In this document: positions 6,998 through 13,912 of the stretch, in pieces | How the letters are laid out: the number at the start of each line of letters is the position of its first letter | Numbering within the stretch: the stretch's first letter is position 1 | From: JBDGRJ01 sp042218065 | Lineage (GTDB): Bacteria > Patescibacteriota > Patescibacteriia > Magasanikbacterales > UBA922 | Assembly (NCBI GenBank): GCA_042218065.1 | Contig: JBDGRL010000053.1 | Location: forward strand, 1 to 17,701 | Direction of reading: 5' to 3' | DNA length: 17,701 bases | The notes under the pieces: generated by a model | Told to the model about the DNA's origin: nothing | Seen by the model: the letters and a program-made list of their open reading frames with translations, nothing else | The model's database searches: none | Program-made: the position numbers and the translations under genes

Positions 6998-8068
6998 TTA
7001 CCTAATCTTATCTTCAGTTGCTTTGTGTAAATTAATTAATCCACTACCAAGCTCTCCTATATACCCGGGGTGCTTATAATTTAAATCTGATGAGGTTTTA
7101 TTTAATAGACTTATAACCTCTTTGGTGCCTAATCCAGGATCTATTGATTTAAGAAAAGCTATTGCTCCAGTTACGTAAGCAGCTGAAAAAGAAGTACCTC
7201 TAGATATATTGTAAGGTACCCCGTAGGAGCTAAAATGAGATAGTGATGTACTGATTATTGTTTCTCCGGGTGCTGCTATATCAACACATTTACTTCCATA
7301 ATCTGCAAATGTACTTTTCTGTAAGTTATAGTTAACGGAAGTAACCCCAATAATATTATTTTGATTGTCTTCACATATTGGACTATTACTGAATATATTT
7401 AAATTTTTCCCTTCGCCAGTAGTCCTAAATCCATTTCCGGCAGCTGCAACTATTATAACCCCTTTTTTGTTAGCATATTCTATTGCTTCTTTATAATCTT
7501 GCTCCTCAGAATAACTTAATGTTGGGCCAGTTAAGCTAAGATTTATTATATCTGCATTCATATTTGCAGCATATCTAATTGCTTCTTGAACTGAATCTTT
7601 ATAGCAAGTACTTCCATTGCATGCTGTTAAGGGCATTATTTTTGTATGTTGAGATAATCCAACTATACCCTCATTATTATTTTTATCTGCAGCGATTATT
7701 CCAGATATCATCGTTCCATGGTCTCCAAACGGTTGATTGAAGCTAGTATCATACACAAAATTATACCCTTTATAGTCATCAATATAACCATTACCGTCAT
7801 CATCTTTGTAGTTGTTTGGTTTTTCATCAGAGTTAATCCATATTTTGTTTTTTAATTCAGAGTGGTTTTTATCTACCCCCTCATCAATAACTGCTACTAT
7901 CACTTCGTGTTTTTCTTTTAATCTTGCTTCACTCCATGCTTTTTGTGCTTTTATTTCTTGAAGTGGGTACTGGTATTGAAAGAAGGTATCATTTGGTTCA
8001 GCTTTGGCTAAATTTGCAAAACCAAAACATAAGAGGCTAATTGTCAAAAGTAGTACTAACTTTTTCAT
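6998..8068 (-). CDS. Secreted subtilisin-like (S8) serine protease
   Basis: An exported peptidase of family S8, 356 aa. The signal peptide is about residues 1-23 (ends AKAEP). The catalytic triad is complete: Asp62 in AVIDEGVD, His117 in DHGTMISG and Ser293 in RGTSFSAA, with the oxyanion Asn212 in AAAGN. The sequence DDDGNGYIDD (89-98) resembles a calcium-binding loop. There is no obvious long propeptide or cell-wall anchor; the protein ends soon after the catalytic domain, so it is probably released or periplasmic. Cys residues at 150, 155, 232 and 261 could form disulphides. The ATG lies four bases after the stop of the upstream zinc-ribbon gene, indicating cotranscription. Confidence 0.95.
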   Translation of the reverse strand: MKKLVLLLTISLLCFGFANLAKAEPNDTFFQYQYPLQEIKAQKAWSEARLKEKHEVIVAVIDEGVDKNHSELKNKIWINSDEKPNNYKDDDGNGYIDDYKGYNFVYDTSFNQPFGDHGTMISGIIAADKNNNEGIVGLSQHTKIMPLTACNGSTCYKDSVQEAIRYAANMNADIINLSLTGPTLSYSEEQDYKEAIEYANKKGVIIVAAAGNGFRTTGEGKNLNIFSNSPICEDNQNNIIGVTSVNYNLQKSTFADYGSKCVDIAAPGETIISTSLSHFSSYGVPYNISRGTSFSAAYVTGAIAFLKSIDPGLGTKEVISLLNKTSSDLNYKHPGYIGELGSGLINLHKATEDKIR

Positions 8069-8072
8069 GACA

Positions 8073-8807
8073 TTACTGGAGTTGGCTAATTAAGGAATTT
8101 ATTTTTGATTGATAAGATTCCGCAACATCTATTTGTTGACCCATTTTATCAATATAATACATTGCCGTGCTGTAATCATCTGTTAAAGCTGCTTCATTGC
8201 TATAGCTAGTGGCTTTTTCATAAGCGTTTCTTTGTTTTTCTAGCACAGAAACCAACTCTCCTGTAATATTCAAGACATACCTACATCCACCTAAGTCATC
8301 TTGTATTTTTTGTTTTTGTTTTTCTAGTTCATTTATGTCACTTTCTATTTTATTTTTTTGTGCTCGTAATTGATTTGCTTCTTGTCTTTGGTTCGCCGCA
8401 ATTGCTTTTTGCCTATCTGCTTCGTCTCTTAAGTTTTGTTTTTCTTTCTTTAGCCCAGACATATCTTCGTTTAGTAAAGCTATTTTTTCAGTAGATGAAC
8501 TTAACTCTTTCTGGCATTTATCTAAATTATTAGAAGTAGTCTTAAATTGTTTCTCTGTTTGTTCAACTACCTCTTTCAATTCTTGGTTTTTCTGATACTG
8601 TTGAGCGTTTGCAATACCAGAAACAACTAATAAAAGGGTAACTACGACTAAAAATATTTGGGTTTTATTTCTGGGAATTAGTGTATTTATTGAATTACTC
8701 GTTTTGTTAGACTTATTGTTACTGTTAGATGAACTAAGAGAGTTACCACAGTTATGGCAGTATTGACTATTATTTTTGGCTTTTTCACCACAATTATGAC
8801 AAAACAT
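8073..8807 (-). CDS. Zinc-ribbon/TM/coiled-coil protein, 244 aa
   Basis: Residues 1-22 carry two CxxC pairs (MFCHNCG and YCHNCG), a rubredoxin-like zinc ribbon. After a Ser/Asn-rich linker comes one membrane helix (about 48-68), then a long coiled coil (about 72-172) and a helical C-terminal part containing Tyr-rich, Ala-rich helices. The ribbon and helix arrangement matches the 3894-5120 protein, although the distal domains differ, so the pair may share a partner or assembly signal. No enzymatic motif is seen. The leader reads AAATAAATAAAATAAT before the ATG, with no Shine-Dalgarno. It starts a subcluster after a 121-base gap and is followed four bases later by the protease gene. Confidence 0.75.
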   Translation of the reverse strand: MFCHNCGEKAKNNSQYCHNCGNSLSSSNSNNKSNKTSNSINTLIPRNKTQIFLVVVTLLLVVSGIANAQQYQKNQELKEVVEQTEKQFKTTSNNLDKCQKELSSSTEKIALLNEDMSGLKKEKQNLRDEADRQKAIAANQRQEANQLRAQKNKIESDINELEKQKQKIQDDLGGCRYVLNITGELVSVLEKQRNAYEKATSYSNEAALTDDYSTAMYYIDKMGQQIDVAESYQSKINSLISQLQ

Positions 8808-8928
8808 ATTATTTTATTTATTTAACTAACTATTTTTTAACAATTTTAGTGAAAAAATGCAATTTTTTTGTATAGATTACATATTAAATGTGAAATATAC
8901 CACTTTCGTGGAGTCTTATCATGAATTA

Positions 8929-9567
8929 CTATTGAACTGAAAGTTTCTGGTATACTTTTTCTACCACCTCATAAGATGCCTCTTGAAATCCTTCTACTCT
9001 ATTGCTTTCAACTCCAAAGCCTAAGGTACTACTACAGGCCAACTTCAAGATCTTATACCCGTCTTCATAACTTCTACACAAGTAATCAAAAAGTATTACA
9101 AATAAATATAGTTGTCCTTTTAAACTATTTGTAATAGGAATTGCAGGCACTCTAACTATGGGCTTTTGTATATTTTTTTGCATTTTTAGTTTTACACTAG
9201 CATCATTTTGGATAACCATCTTTTTTGTTTCTTCATCGAATACAGACAATGCTTCAGATAAGTCATAATCTTCCGATTTTTTAAAAAGAATCTTTGTTAT
9301 AGGTCTAAGCTTATATTTATAAAAACGGGCTTCGTGCTCATTAATCCCATCCATTATTTGACCAAGCCATATTGGCATATATTTACCATAAGTAAAAAAG
9401 TGGAGATCATTGGAAAACTGATCTATTTTCGATTTATTATTGTTGTCATGATTAACTATTTTGACAGTACAGCCTGACTCTCCTCCGCCTGAAAAGTCGA
9501 AGAAACACTCTGCAAACAATGAATAGCCCCTTAAGAAATCAGAGCCTTCAATTATTTTTTGCAACAT
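8929..9567 (-). CDS. Hypothetical soluble protein, 212 aa
   Basis: I do not recognise this protein. It has no signal peptide and no clear membrane helix, though one stretch (GQLYLFVILFDYLC, about 150-163) is hydrophobic. It is the only gene of the cargo block that looks cytoplasmic. The N-terminal part contains FFDFSGGGESGCTVKIV, suggesting strands around a glycine loop, and the C-terminal half is helical. The leader AAATAAAAAATATG is of the block type. It is 16 bases downstream of the Cys-rich gene and is followed by the longest gap inside the block (121 bases, with only a weak CCAC/GTGG hairpin at 8900-8911). It might be a regulator, immunity-like or chaperone-like partner of the exported proteins; this is speculation. 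Confidence 0.65.
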   Translation of the reverse strand: MLQKIIEGSDFLRGYSLFAECFFDFSGGGESGCTVKIVNHDNNNKSKIDQFSNDLHFFTYGKYMPIWLGQIMDGINEHEARFYKYKLRPITKILFKKSEDYDLSEALSVFDEETKKMVIQNDASVKLKMQKNIQKPIVRVPAIPITNSLKGQLYLFVILFDYLCRSYEDGYKILKLACSSTLGFGVESNRVEGFQEASYEVVEKVYQKLSVQ

Positions 9568-9583
9568 ATATTTTTTATTTATC

Positions 9584-10093
9584 TTAATCTAGAAAGTGTA
9601 ATGGGGTTCTTTCTCCTTCTTTTATTTTTATATCCACCTGTTGTCTAAGCAAGTATTTTGTACGTGCACTTAAAGATTTACATTCAGATTCTTTATTGGC
9701 TTTCGTATAGTTTTCAAACCTTTTCCTTCGAACGCACTTACAAGAATCATAAATCCAAGAATAATACATTTTTTCTCCGCATTTAGAATAATCTTTTACT
9801 CTTATGCAACTTCCGTTTTTTTCTTCTCGAATATAACCCTGATAGCATTCGCAATGCTTCTCCTTCTTACTATAGTAGCTGTTTTCACCGCAGTTTTTAG
9901 AACTTTCATTATGACTGTTGTCACTACTTCTTTTAGGTAAACACATGAGTTTTTCTACTTTTTTATTAGCCCTGTTTTCCGTTATCTGATGATTATTTTT
10001 AAACACATCACTAGTTCCATAGCTTATAACCAGACTTGTTGTAAACAAAGTTATTGCTAAAATTGTAGCCGTGAATATATTGAGTTTTTTCAT
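9584..10093 (-). CDS. Secreted Cys-rich EGF-like protein, 169 aa
   Basis: A signal peptide or N-terminal anchor (about 1-25) precedes a mature part with eight or more cysteines. Two related modules are visible: CGENSYY with CECYQGY and SCIRVKD (68-101), then CGEKMYY with CKCVRRKRF and C138. The CxCxxGY...Cxx[KR][KV]D pattern recurs in the neighbouring S1 protease (residues 311-330 and 367-384), so the two probably share an EGF-like surface module. A free, small Cys-rich protein beside a protease could be a ligand, inhibitor or adhesin; none is shown. The leader is AAAATAAATAAA directly before the ATG. It is one base from the DUF805-like gene upstream. Confidence 0.72.
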   Translation of the reverse strand: MKKLNIFTATILAITLFTTSLVISYGTSDVFKNNHQITENRANKKVEKLMCLPKRSSDNSHNESSKNCGENSYYSKKEKHCECYQGYIREEKNGSCIRVKDYSKCGEKMYYSWIYDSCKCVRRKRFENYTKANKESECKSLSARTKYLLRQQVDIKIKEGERTPLHFLD

Positions 10094-10094
10094 T

Positions 10095-10451
10095 TTATTT
10101 ATTTTCTGGTTCTAGCATTAAGAAAATTGACAAGATTATGTTCACACCCGGAACAATTATCAACCACGCCCAATTCTGGTGCATATCTAAATGCCTCAAC
10201 CTTCTAAGAGATAATTTATAATAGCTGCCAATCAAAACAACCGGTATTATCAATGCTAGTAAGAAAAAGGTTACTAAATAAAGCGGTGTGATATATGTAC
10301 TAAAAGAAAGAAATGCAATAATCTGAGCATGAAACTGGAGAAAAGCAGCAAATACAATACTGAATAGCATCAATAGTAGAAAACCGAGTAGGTAATCCAT
10401 TCGGTTTATTTCACCTTTTCTTCTCATTAGTAGTGACTTTAGTTTGTTCAT
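10095..10451 (-). CDS. DUF805-like membrane protein, 118 aa
   Basis: A small inner-membrane protein with three hydrophobic helices (about 20-40, 54-78 and 94-113). It has the DUF805 hallmarks: an N-terminal G-x-I-x-R-x-D-Y (GEINRMDY), a central RRLRHLD before the last helix, then a Trp-rich NWAWLIIVPGVN segment and a C-terminal EPE. DUF805 proteins have no established biochemical role and commonly sit beside other membrane or envelope genes. Here it lies 19 bases after the S1 protease gene and one base before the Cys-rich secreted protein, so it belongs to the same transcript. Confidence 0.82.
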   Translation of the reverse strand: MNKLKSLLMRRKGEINRMDYLLGFLLLMLFSIVFAAFLQFHAQIIAFLSFSTYITPLYLVTFFLLALIIPVVLIGSYYKLSLRRLRHLDMHQNWAWLIIVPGVNIILSIFLMLEPENK

Positions 10452-10470
10452 ATTATGTACTTATTAAGTG

Positions 10471-12267
10471 CTAATTAAAAGGGTTAATTATCTCATGGGG
10501 ATATACTGGTTCATTTTCTTTGCTTAAAGAGTAAAACACACCTGCAGACACCTCCTGTACATCCCTTTGGAGAAAAGCAGGAATACTGCTTTTTACCTGG
10601 TAAAGTTTTTGGTTTTTTACAAAATAAACCTCTTTACTGCCTTCTTTGCTGAGTAACATACCATCATGAGGGTTGTTTTTTGTTATAGGTTTGCCATTTT
10701 CATAATTTCTTCGATGAATTTCAGATACATCAACTATCTCATCAGTCCAATTAGATCCATATAGCGCTTGAGCTGTTTGTTCATTTTTTATTGGTCGAAG
10801 AGTGTTATTTAGTGTAACAGCGTAGACTTTATTTTCTAATGGTGTAGTAACTAAGGTTGAACCGGGACGAAAAGTCATGCTTATAGGCATTTTTTTTGGA
10901 GTTTCGTACTGTTCAGAACATGTCTGACTTACATGATGGACATCGTCAAAGTTTTTAAACCAACTATGAAATACTTCACTGCTTGGAAAATGCATTATCT
11001 CCTTATCTCGATTTATTATGTAAACAGTATCAGCTTCTCCAAATTTAACTAAATCACCAGACTCTAACTTTGAACAGCTCTTATTTTTGCCAAAACCCTC
11101 CTCTTTGTCATCATTATCCTTTTTAAAGCAACTACCTCCATTTTGCTCATAACCTTCTTTGCATCCGCATATTTTGTTACCCGTTTCAGGATTAGTTCTT
11201 TTATATTCCCAGTTTTCTCCGAACTTTTTGCATGAGCTCTCTTCATTTTTCTGCTGATCTTGTTTTTCTGTTTCATTATCTTTTTTAACACACCCTATGC
11301 CTCCAGTCTTTTTTTTGTAGCCCTTGTCACAGGTGCAGTCATTTTTCGAAACATCAGGATCATAATGAGCATTATCCCACAAAAGACAAAGAACTACACC
11401 TTGATCAGCAGCCTCTCCAAGACTATATGTTGTTTCCCCTCTCCAGGTTTGTGGCTCTAAATCTGTCACACTAGCAATCCACCAGTGAACGGTTGGAAGT
11501 GGAATAAATAACCCTTCATGGCATTCATCATCTGGACCTGTAATACACTTCACATTTACTCCTACCAATTCACCCTTGTCATTAAAAACAGGACCACCCG
11601 AGCTCCCATAAGAAGTGTTCATACCACTCACAACAAGAGGTTGGCCGCTTTTATCATCTTTTAATACCCCTAAAACCTTCCCTTCGGTTCTAATAGACTC
11701 ACCATCTCCATAATCAGGGTAACTAAAGGATTGAATTATATCATCTTTTTTTAGAGCATCGTAATCTGTGGTATACTCTGACAAATTCACACCACCTATC
11801 ATCCAATCCATAATAGGTAAATTAATTACACTTCTCCATTTTCCATCTGTATAGAATTTATCTATATATACCAAAGCTAAGTCTAGCCTTTTATTGTGTC
11901 TAAACCCCTCTTTCATTCTTGGAGAAACAGACAGAGTGTACTTACAATTTGGGTCTTGGTTAATTTTTTCGGTAATACAACCTATTACCTTATAACGATA
12001 AGGGTTGGAATATACATCACTTAATACATGATAATTGGTAAGAATACCATTCATACCACCTAAAGAAAGACCAGTGCCCGAACTAATGAATTGTTCAGTA
12101 TAAGTATCATATATCTTTATTTGCAAGGTTGACTCCAGTGTGTTTTCATCTAAAGAAACAGCTGAAGCAGAACTGGGAATTAAAAATACACCTATAAATA
12201 GTATAATCATAAAACTAAGCAAAAAATATCTATATTTACCCGCTAGTGTTTTTATATATTTGTTCAT
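10471..12267 (-). CDS. Exported S1-type serine protease with surface domains
   Basis: A 598-aa exported protease. Residues about 13-36 form the signal segment (ending ASA). A trypsin-like domain (about 45-265) shows His80 in LTNYHVL, Asp129 in RLDLALVY and Ser223 in GSSGGPV, closest in style to HtrA/V8-type enzymes but without a PDZ domain. Two EGF-like modules follow (about 294-330 and 346-384, with CTCDKGY and CGCKEGY). The C-terminus (about 400-590) has repeats VKFGEADTVYII, FRPGSTLV, KVYAV, ALYGSNW and IVDV, recalling a domain I know from Patescibacteria surface proteins. That domain probably binds the enzyme at the cell surface. It is the first large gene of the cargo block. Its ATG follows ATAAATAAA and lies five bases after the stop of a small membrane ORF. 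Confidence 0.92.
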   Translation of the reverse strand: MNKYIKTLAGKYRYFLLSFMIILFIGVFLIPSSASAVSLDENTLESTLQIKIYDTYTEQFISSGTGLSLGGMNGILTNYHVLSDVYSNPYRYKVIGCITEKINQDPNCKYTLSVSPRMKEGFRHNKRLDLALVYIDKFYTDGKWRSVINLPIMDWMIGGVNLSEYTTDYDALKKDDIIQSFSYPDYGDGESIRTEGKVLGVLKDDKSGQPLVVSGMNTSYGSSGGPVFNDKGELVGVNVKCITGPDDECHEGLFIPLPTVHWWIASVTDLEPQTWRGETTYSLGEAADQGVVLCLLWDNAHYDPDVSKNDCTCDKGYKKKTGGIGCVKKDNETEKQDQQKNEESSCKKFGENWEYKRTNPETGNKICGCKEGYEQNGGSCFKKDNDDKEEGFGKNKSCSKLESGDLVKFGEADTVYIINRDKEIMHFPSSEVFHSWFKNFDDVHHVSQTCSEQYETPKKMPISMTFRPGSTLVTTPLENKVYAVTLNNTLRPIKNEQTAQALYGSNWTDEIVDVSEIHRRNYENGKPITKNNPHDGMLLSKEGSKEVYFVKNQKLYQVKSSIPAFLQRDVQEVSAGVFYSLSKENEPVYPHEIINPFN

Positions 12268-12272
12268 TTTAT

Positions 12273-12518
12273 TTATAATTCTTCTTTAATAAGGTAAAAA
12301 ACAGCGAAAGGCCAAGAAGCTGCTAATAAAACTGGGAGAAGCAGGTTAAAATCCTCACCTTTTTTTCGTTTTTTAACCACAAAGATAAGGGCTGTAATAA
12401 TTCCACATGCAAACCATAAAAACAAAATCACTTCTCCTTCTTCACCTGAGGGTTGAGTTGCTTGACCCGGTGCCTGTTGTAGTGCGGCTTCAGGTGGGGC
12501 CTCCTTTGAGAATGATAC
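12273..12518 (-). CDS. Small two-TM membrane ORF, start unresolved or broken
   Basis: An open frame without a usable ATG reads, on the minus strand, a Pro/Gln/Glu-rich stretch (KEAPPEAALQQAPGQ), then a membrane helix (about 30-48, ILFLWFACGIITALIFVV), a basic turn KKRKKGEDF and a second helix (LLLPVLLAASWPFAVFYLI) ending KEEL. The hydrophobic/basic pattern looks like a real membrane hairpin protein. The frame opens at a stop at 12558-12560. The only non-rare start inside it is GTG at 12429-12431, which gives 52 aa. An ATG at 12518-12520 lies in another frame, so a one-base frameshift or a 5' truncation is possible. It ends five bases before the S1 protease ATG, so it would lead the cargo block. 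Confidence 0.5.
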   Translation of the reverse strand, partial: VSFSKEAPPEAALQQAPGQATQPSGEEGEVILFLWFACGIITALIFVVKKRKKGEDFNLLLPVLLAASWPFAVFYLIKEEL

Positions 12519-12594
12519 ATAGAATATTATTAATATTTGTAAATAATACCTCTCAAATTAGTGCTGGTAATTGCAGAGGATCACTAAACAACAC

Positions 12595-12715
12595 AAAAAG
12601 CCCTCCGAACCAGCGACAGTCTCTCTCGAGGCTGCCCTGCACCCTTTCAGGTACAGACCCTACACATGAGCACTGGCCAGAGGGCCATCTCTATGTGTAG
12701 GGATTTGAAGCCGTG
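12595..12715 (-). ncRNA. GC-rich folded RNA candidate
   Basis: An island clearly richer in G+C than its surroundings, with no credible gene. Read on the minus strand, a 45-base hairpin (CCCTACACAT/ATGTGTAGGG, 12693-12702 with 12658-12667) encloses GAG/CTC and TGGCC/GGCCA pairings. Next come CCTG/CAGG (12636-12639 with 12648-12651) and an imperfect stem AGCCTC/GAGGGCT (12628-12633 with 12599-12605) running into five Us (12595-12599). The terminal stem plus U-run favours the minus strand and an RNA of roughly 110-140 bases. In AT-rich genomes such islands are often structured RNAs. It also lies upstream of the cargo block, so it could be a regulatory leader. A replication origin is the main alternative. 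No known RNA family is recognised. Confidence 0.42.
12658..12702. repeat. Near-perfect 45-base nested inverted repeat
   Basis: Ten-base perfect outer arms (12658-12667 and 12693-12702), GAG/CTC (12668-12670, 12689-12691) and five-base inner arms TGGCC/GGCCA (12674-12678, 12683-12687) with an AGAG loop. It is the strongest fold in the window, on either strand, and has no T-run of its own. Confidence 0.85.
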
Positions 12716-12745
12716 CTTCGAAAATTTCGAAGTTTAGGCTATAAT
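12716..12745 (+). promoter_or_regulatory. TATAAT promoter box with palindromic operator
   Basis: A consensus -10 box TATAAT lies at 12740-12745. Just upstream, CTTCGAAAATTTCGAAG (12716-12732) is a perfect 8+1+8 palindrome that covers the -35 position (TTCGAA, 12717-12722, 17-base spacing, a poor -35). A weak -35 under a palindrome suggests an operator for a dimeric regulator controlling the 12813 gene and perhaps the replication module. An adjoining GAAGC/GCTTC hairpin (12707-12711, 12715-12719) overlaps it. Confidence 0.55.
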
Positions 12746-12812
12746 TTAAATTGTAATTGTATTTTTACACAAAAATGGAGTAAAATCAACTTTAAACACT
12801 AATTTCCTATAA

Positions 12813-13730
12813 ATGCAAGAGGAAGCAGATAGAATAAAAAAATATATGCAGGTTGTATTGGAACACATAGCCTTTAATTATGAAGAATATAATAAATTTG
12901 ATGATATTGTAGCAATACCTTTCACTCATTTAGCAGACCGGCTTGAAGCGAAAGACAAAAACCCGAATCGTTCAGAACTAATAATTAACCGGGATGAGGC
13001 AGGAAAAGTAGCTAATGAAATATTAAAATTTTTACACAAAGAAAAAGACTTTAAGTTTGAGTTGAAGAATAAAGAAGCCCTTGAAGGTGCGGATTATAAT
13101 AGCCCAAAGGACATTCACTATAAAGTAGAATGCAAAAAGGAGGATCTGGTAGATTACATACAAAAAACATTCGACGAGTACGGAAAAGGAGAAAGAGTGA
13201 AAGAAAAAGAAGAAATACAGAATAAATTAAAAAATGTATTAGAGGAGGAAGATTTGAAACACAAAGATGTAATAGTGGCAATATTAAAGGAGGACCCAAG
13301 AAGAAAGATTGTTTTTCAATACCAAAATGAAAAAATAGATATAAACACCAGAAGAAGACCTCATTTTATCTACAATATAACTAGACTACTATTGGGGTTG
13401 GACACTATTATTGAAAAGCCGCAAGAGGCTGAAAGCAGACTTTTTATTGAAGATTGGCCTGGATATACCAAGGAAAAATATAAAGTGGGTAATTGGGTTG
13501 AATTTTCCGCTTTTCATGATTTAATTAAGGGAAAATATTATACAGTCAAAGATGAGCAAGATAAATATACTACGAAACAGTTTTACGATGCTGTGCATGG
13601 AAAAAATAAGAACTCAAAAGAAAAATTTGGTTTCAAACTGTTCAATAGAGATGTTGATGATGAAAAATTAAGCTTAAATGTTAATAACCTTATTCAGAAA
13701 GATGGTAATTTAATTTTCCTTAAGATCTAA
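12813..13730 (+). CDS. Hypothetical protein, 305 aa, replication module
   Basis: I do not recognise a family. The protein is soluble, highly charged and Lys/Glu-rich, with no signal peptide or membrane helix. The first 60 residues look helical, the middle (about 120-150) is a charged helix, and the C-terminal 100 residues (from DWPGYTKEKY) look mixed alpha/beta with winged-helix-like spacing. It has no Walker, nickase or HUH motif. It sits after the palindrome promoter, has its own terminator and precedes the primase gene, so an initiator, origin-binding or regulatory role is plausible. The start follows CCTATAA with no Shine-Dalgarno. Confidence 0.7.
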   Translation: MQEEADRIKKYMQVVLEHIAFNYEEYNKFDDIVAIPFTHLADRLEAKDKNPNRSELIINRDEAGKVANEILKFLHKEKDFKFELKNKEALEGADYNSPKDIHYKVECKKEDLVDYIQKTFDEYGKGERVKEKEEIQNKLKNVLEEEDLKHKDVIVAILKEDPRRKIVFQYQNEKIDINTRRRPHFIYNITRLLLGLDTIIEKPQEAESRLFIEDWPGYTKEKYKVGNWVEFSAFHDLIKGKYYTVKDEQDKYTTKQFYDAVHGKNKNSKEKFGFKLFNRDVDDEKLSLNVNNLIQKDGNLIFLKI

Positions 13731-13763
13731 ATTTTTAAAATAAAAAGATTTAACTATAACGTT

Positions 13764-13797
13764 AATATCCCCTAAAAGTAGGGGATATTTTTATTTT
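13764..13797 (+). terminator. Intrinsic terminator after the 305-aa gene
   Basis: A perfect 11-bp stem AATATCCCCTA (13764-13774) and TAGGGGATATT (13779-13789) with an AAAG loop and a T-rich tail (TTTTATTTTT). It separates the 305-aa gene from the primase gene, which therefore needs its own promoter in 13798-13912. Confidence 0.92.
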
Positions 13798-13912
13798 TGT
13801 CTTCAAGTGACTTAGAGACTTTTAGGTAAACTCTCTCTCACTCATAAGGATACTCTGTAGAATAATAATACTGAAGTTAAATATAAAATTTTAATTCTAA
13901 TAATAATATAAT

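Noticed and set aside
8900..8911. Terminator after the 212-aa gene
   Set aside because: Only a 4-bp stem (CCAC/GTGG) with a weak TATATTT tail; too weak to list.
12407..12700. Plus-strand 97-aa open frame
   Set aside because: It overlaps the minus-strand membrane ORF and the folded GC-rich island, and the translation is low-complexity with no fold or start signal.
12690..12720. tRNA-like T-arm on the minus strand (GGCTTCAAATCCC)
   Set aside because: The flanks do not pair as a T-stem and no anticodon arm is present.
12595..12735. Hammerhead or HDV-like self-cleaving ribozyme
   Set aside because: No CUGAUGA core, and the HDV-like similarity is a short coincidence without the full pairing.
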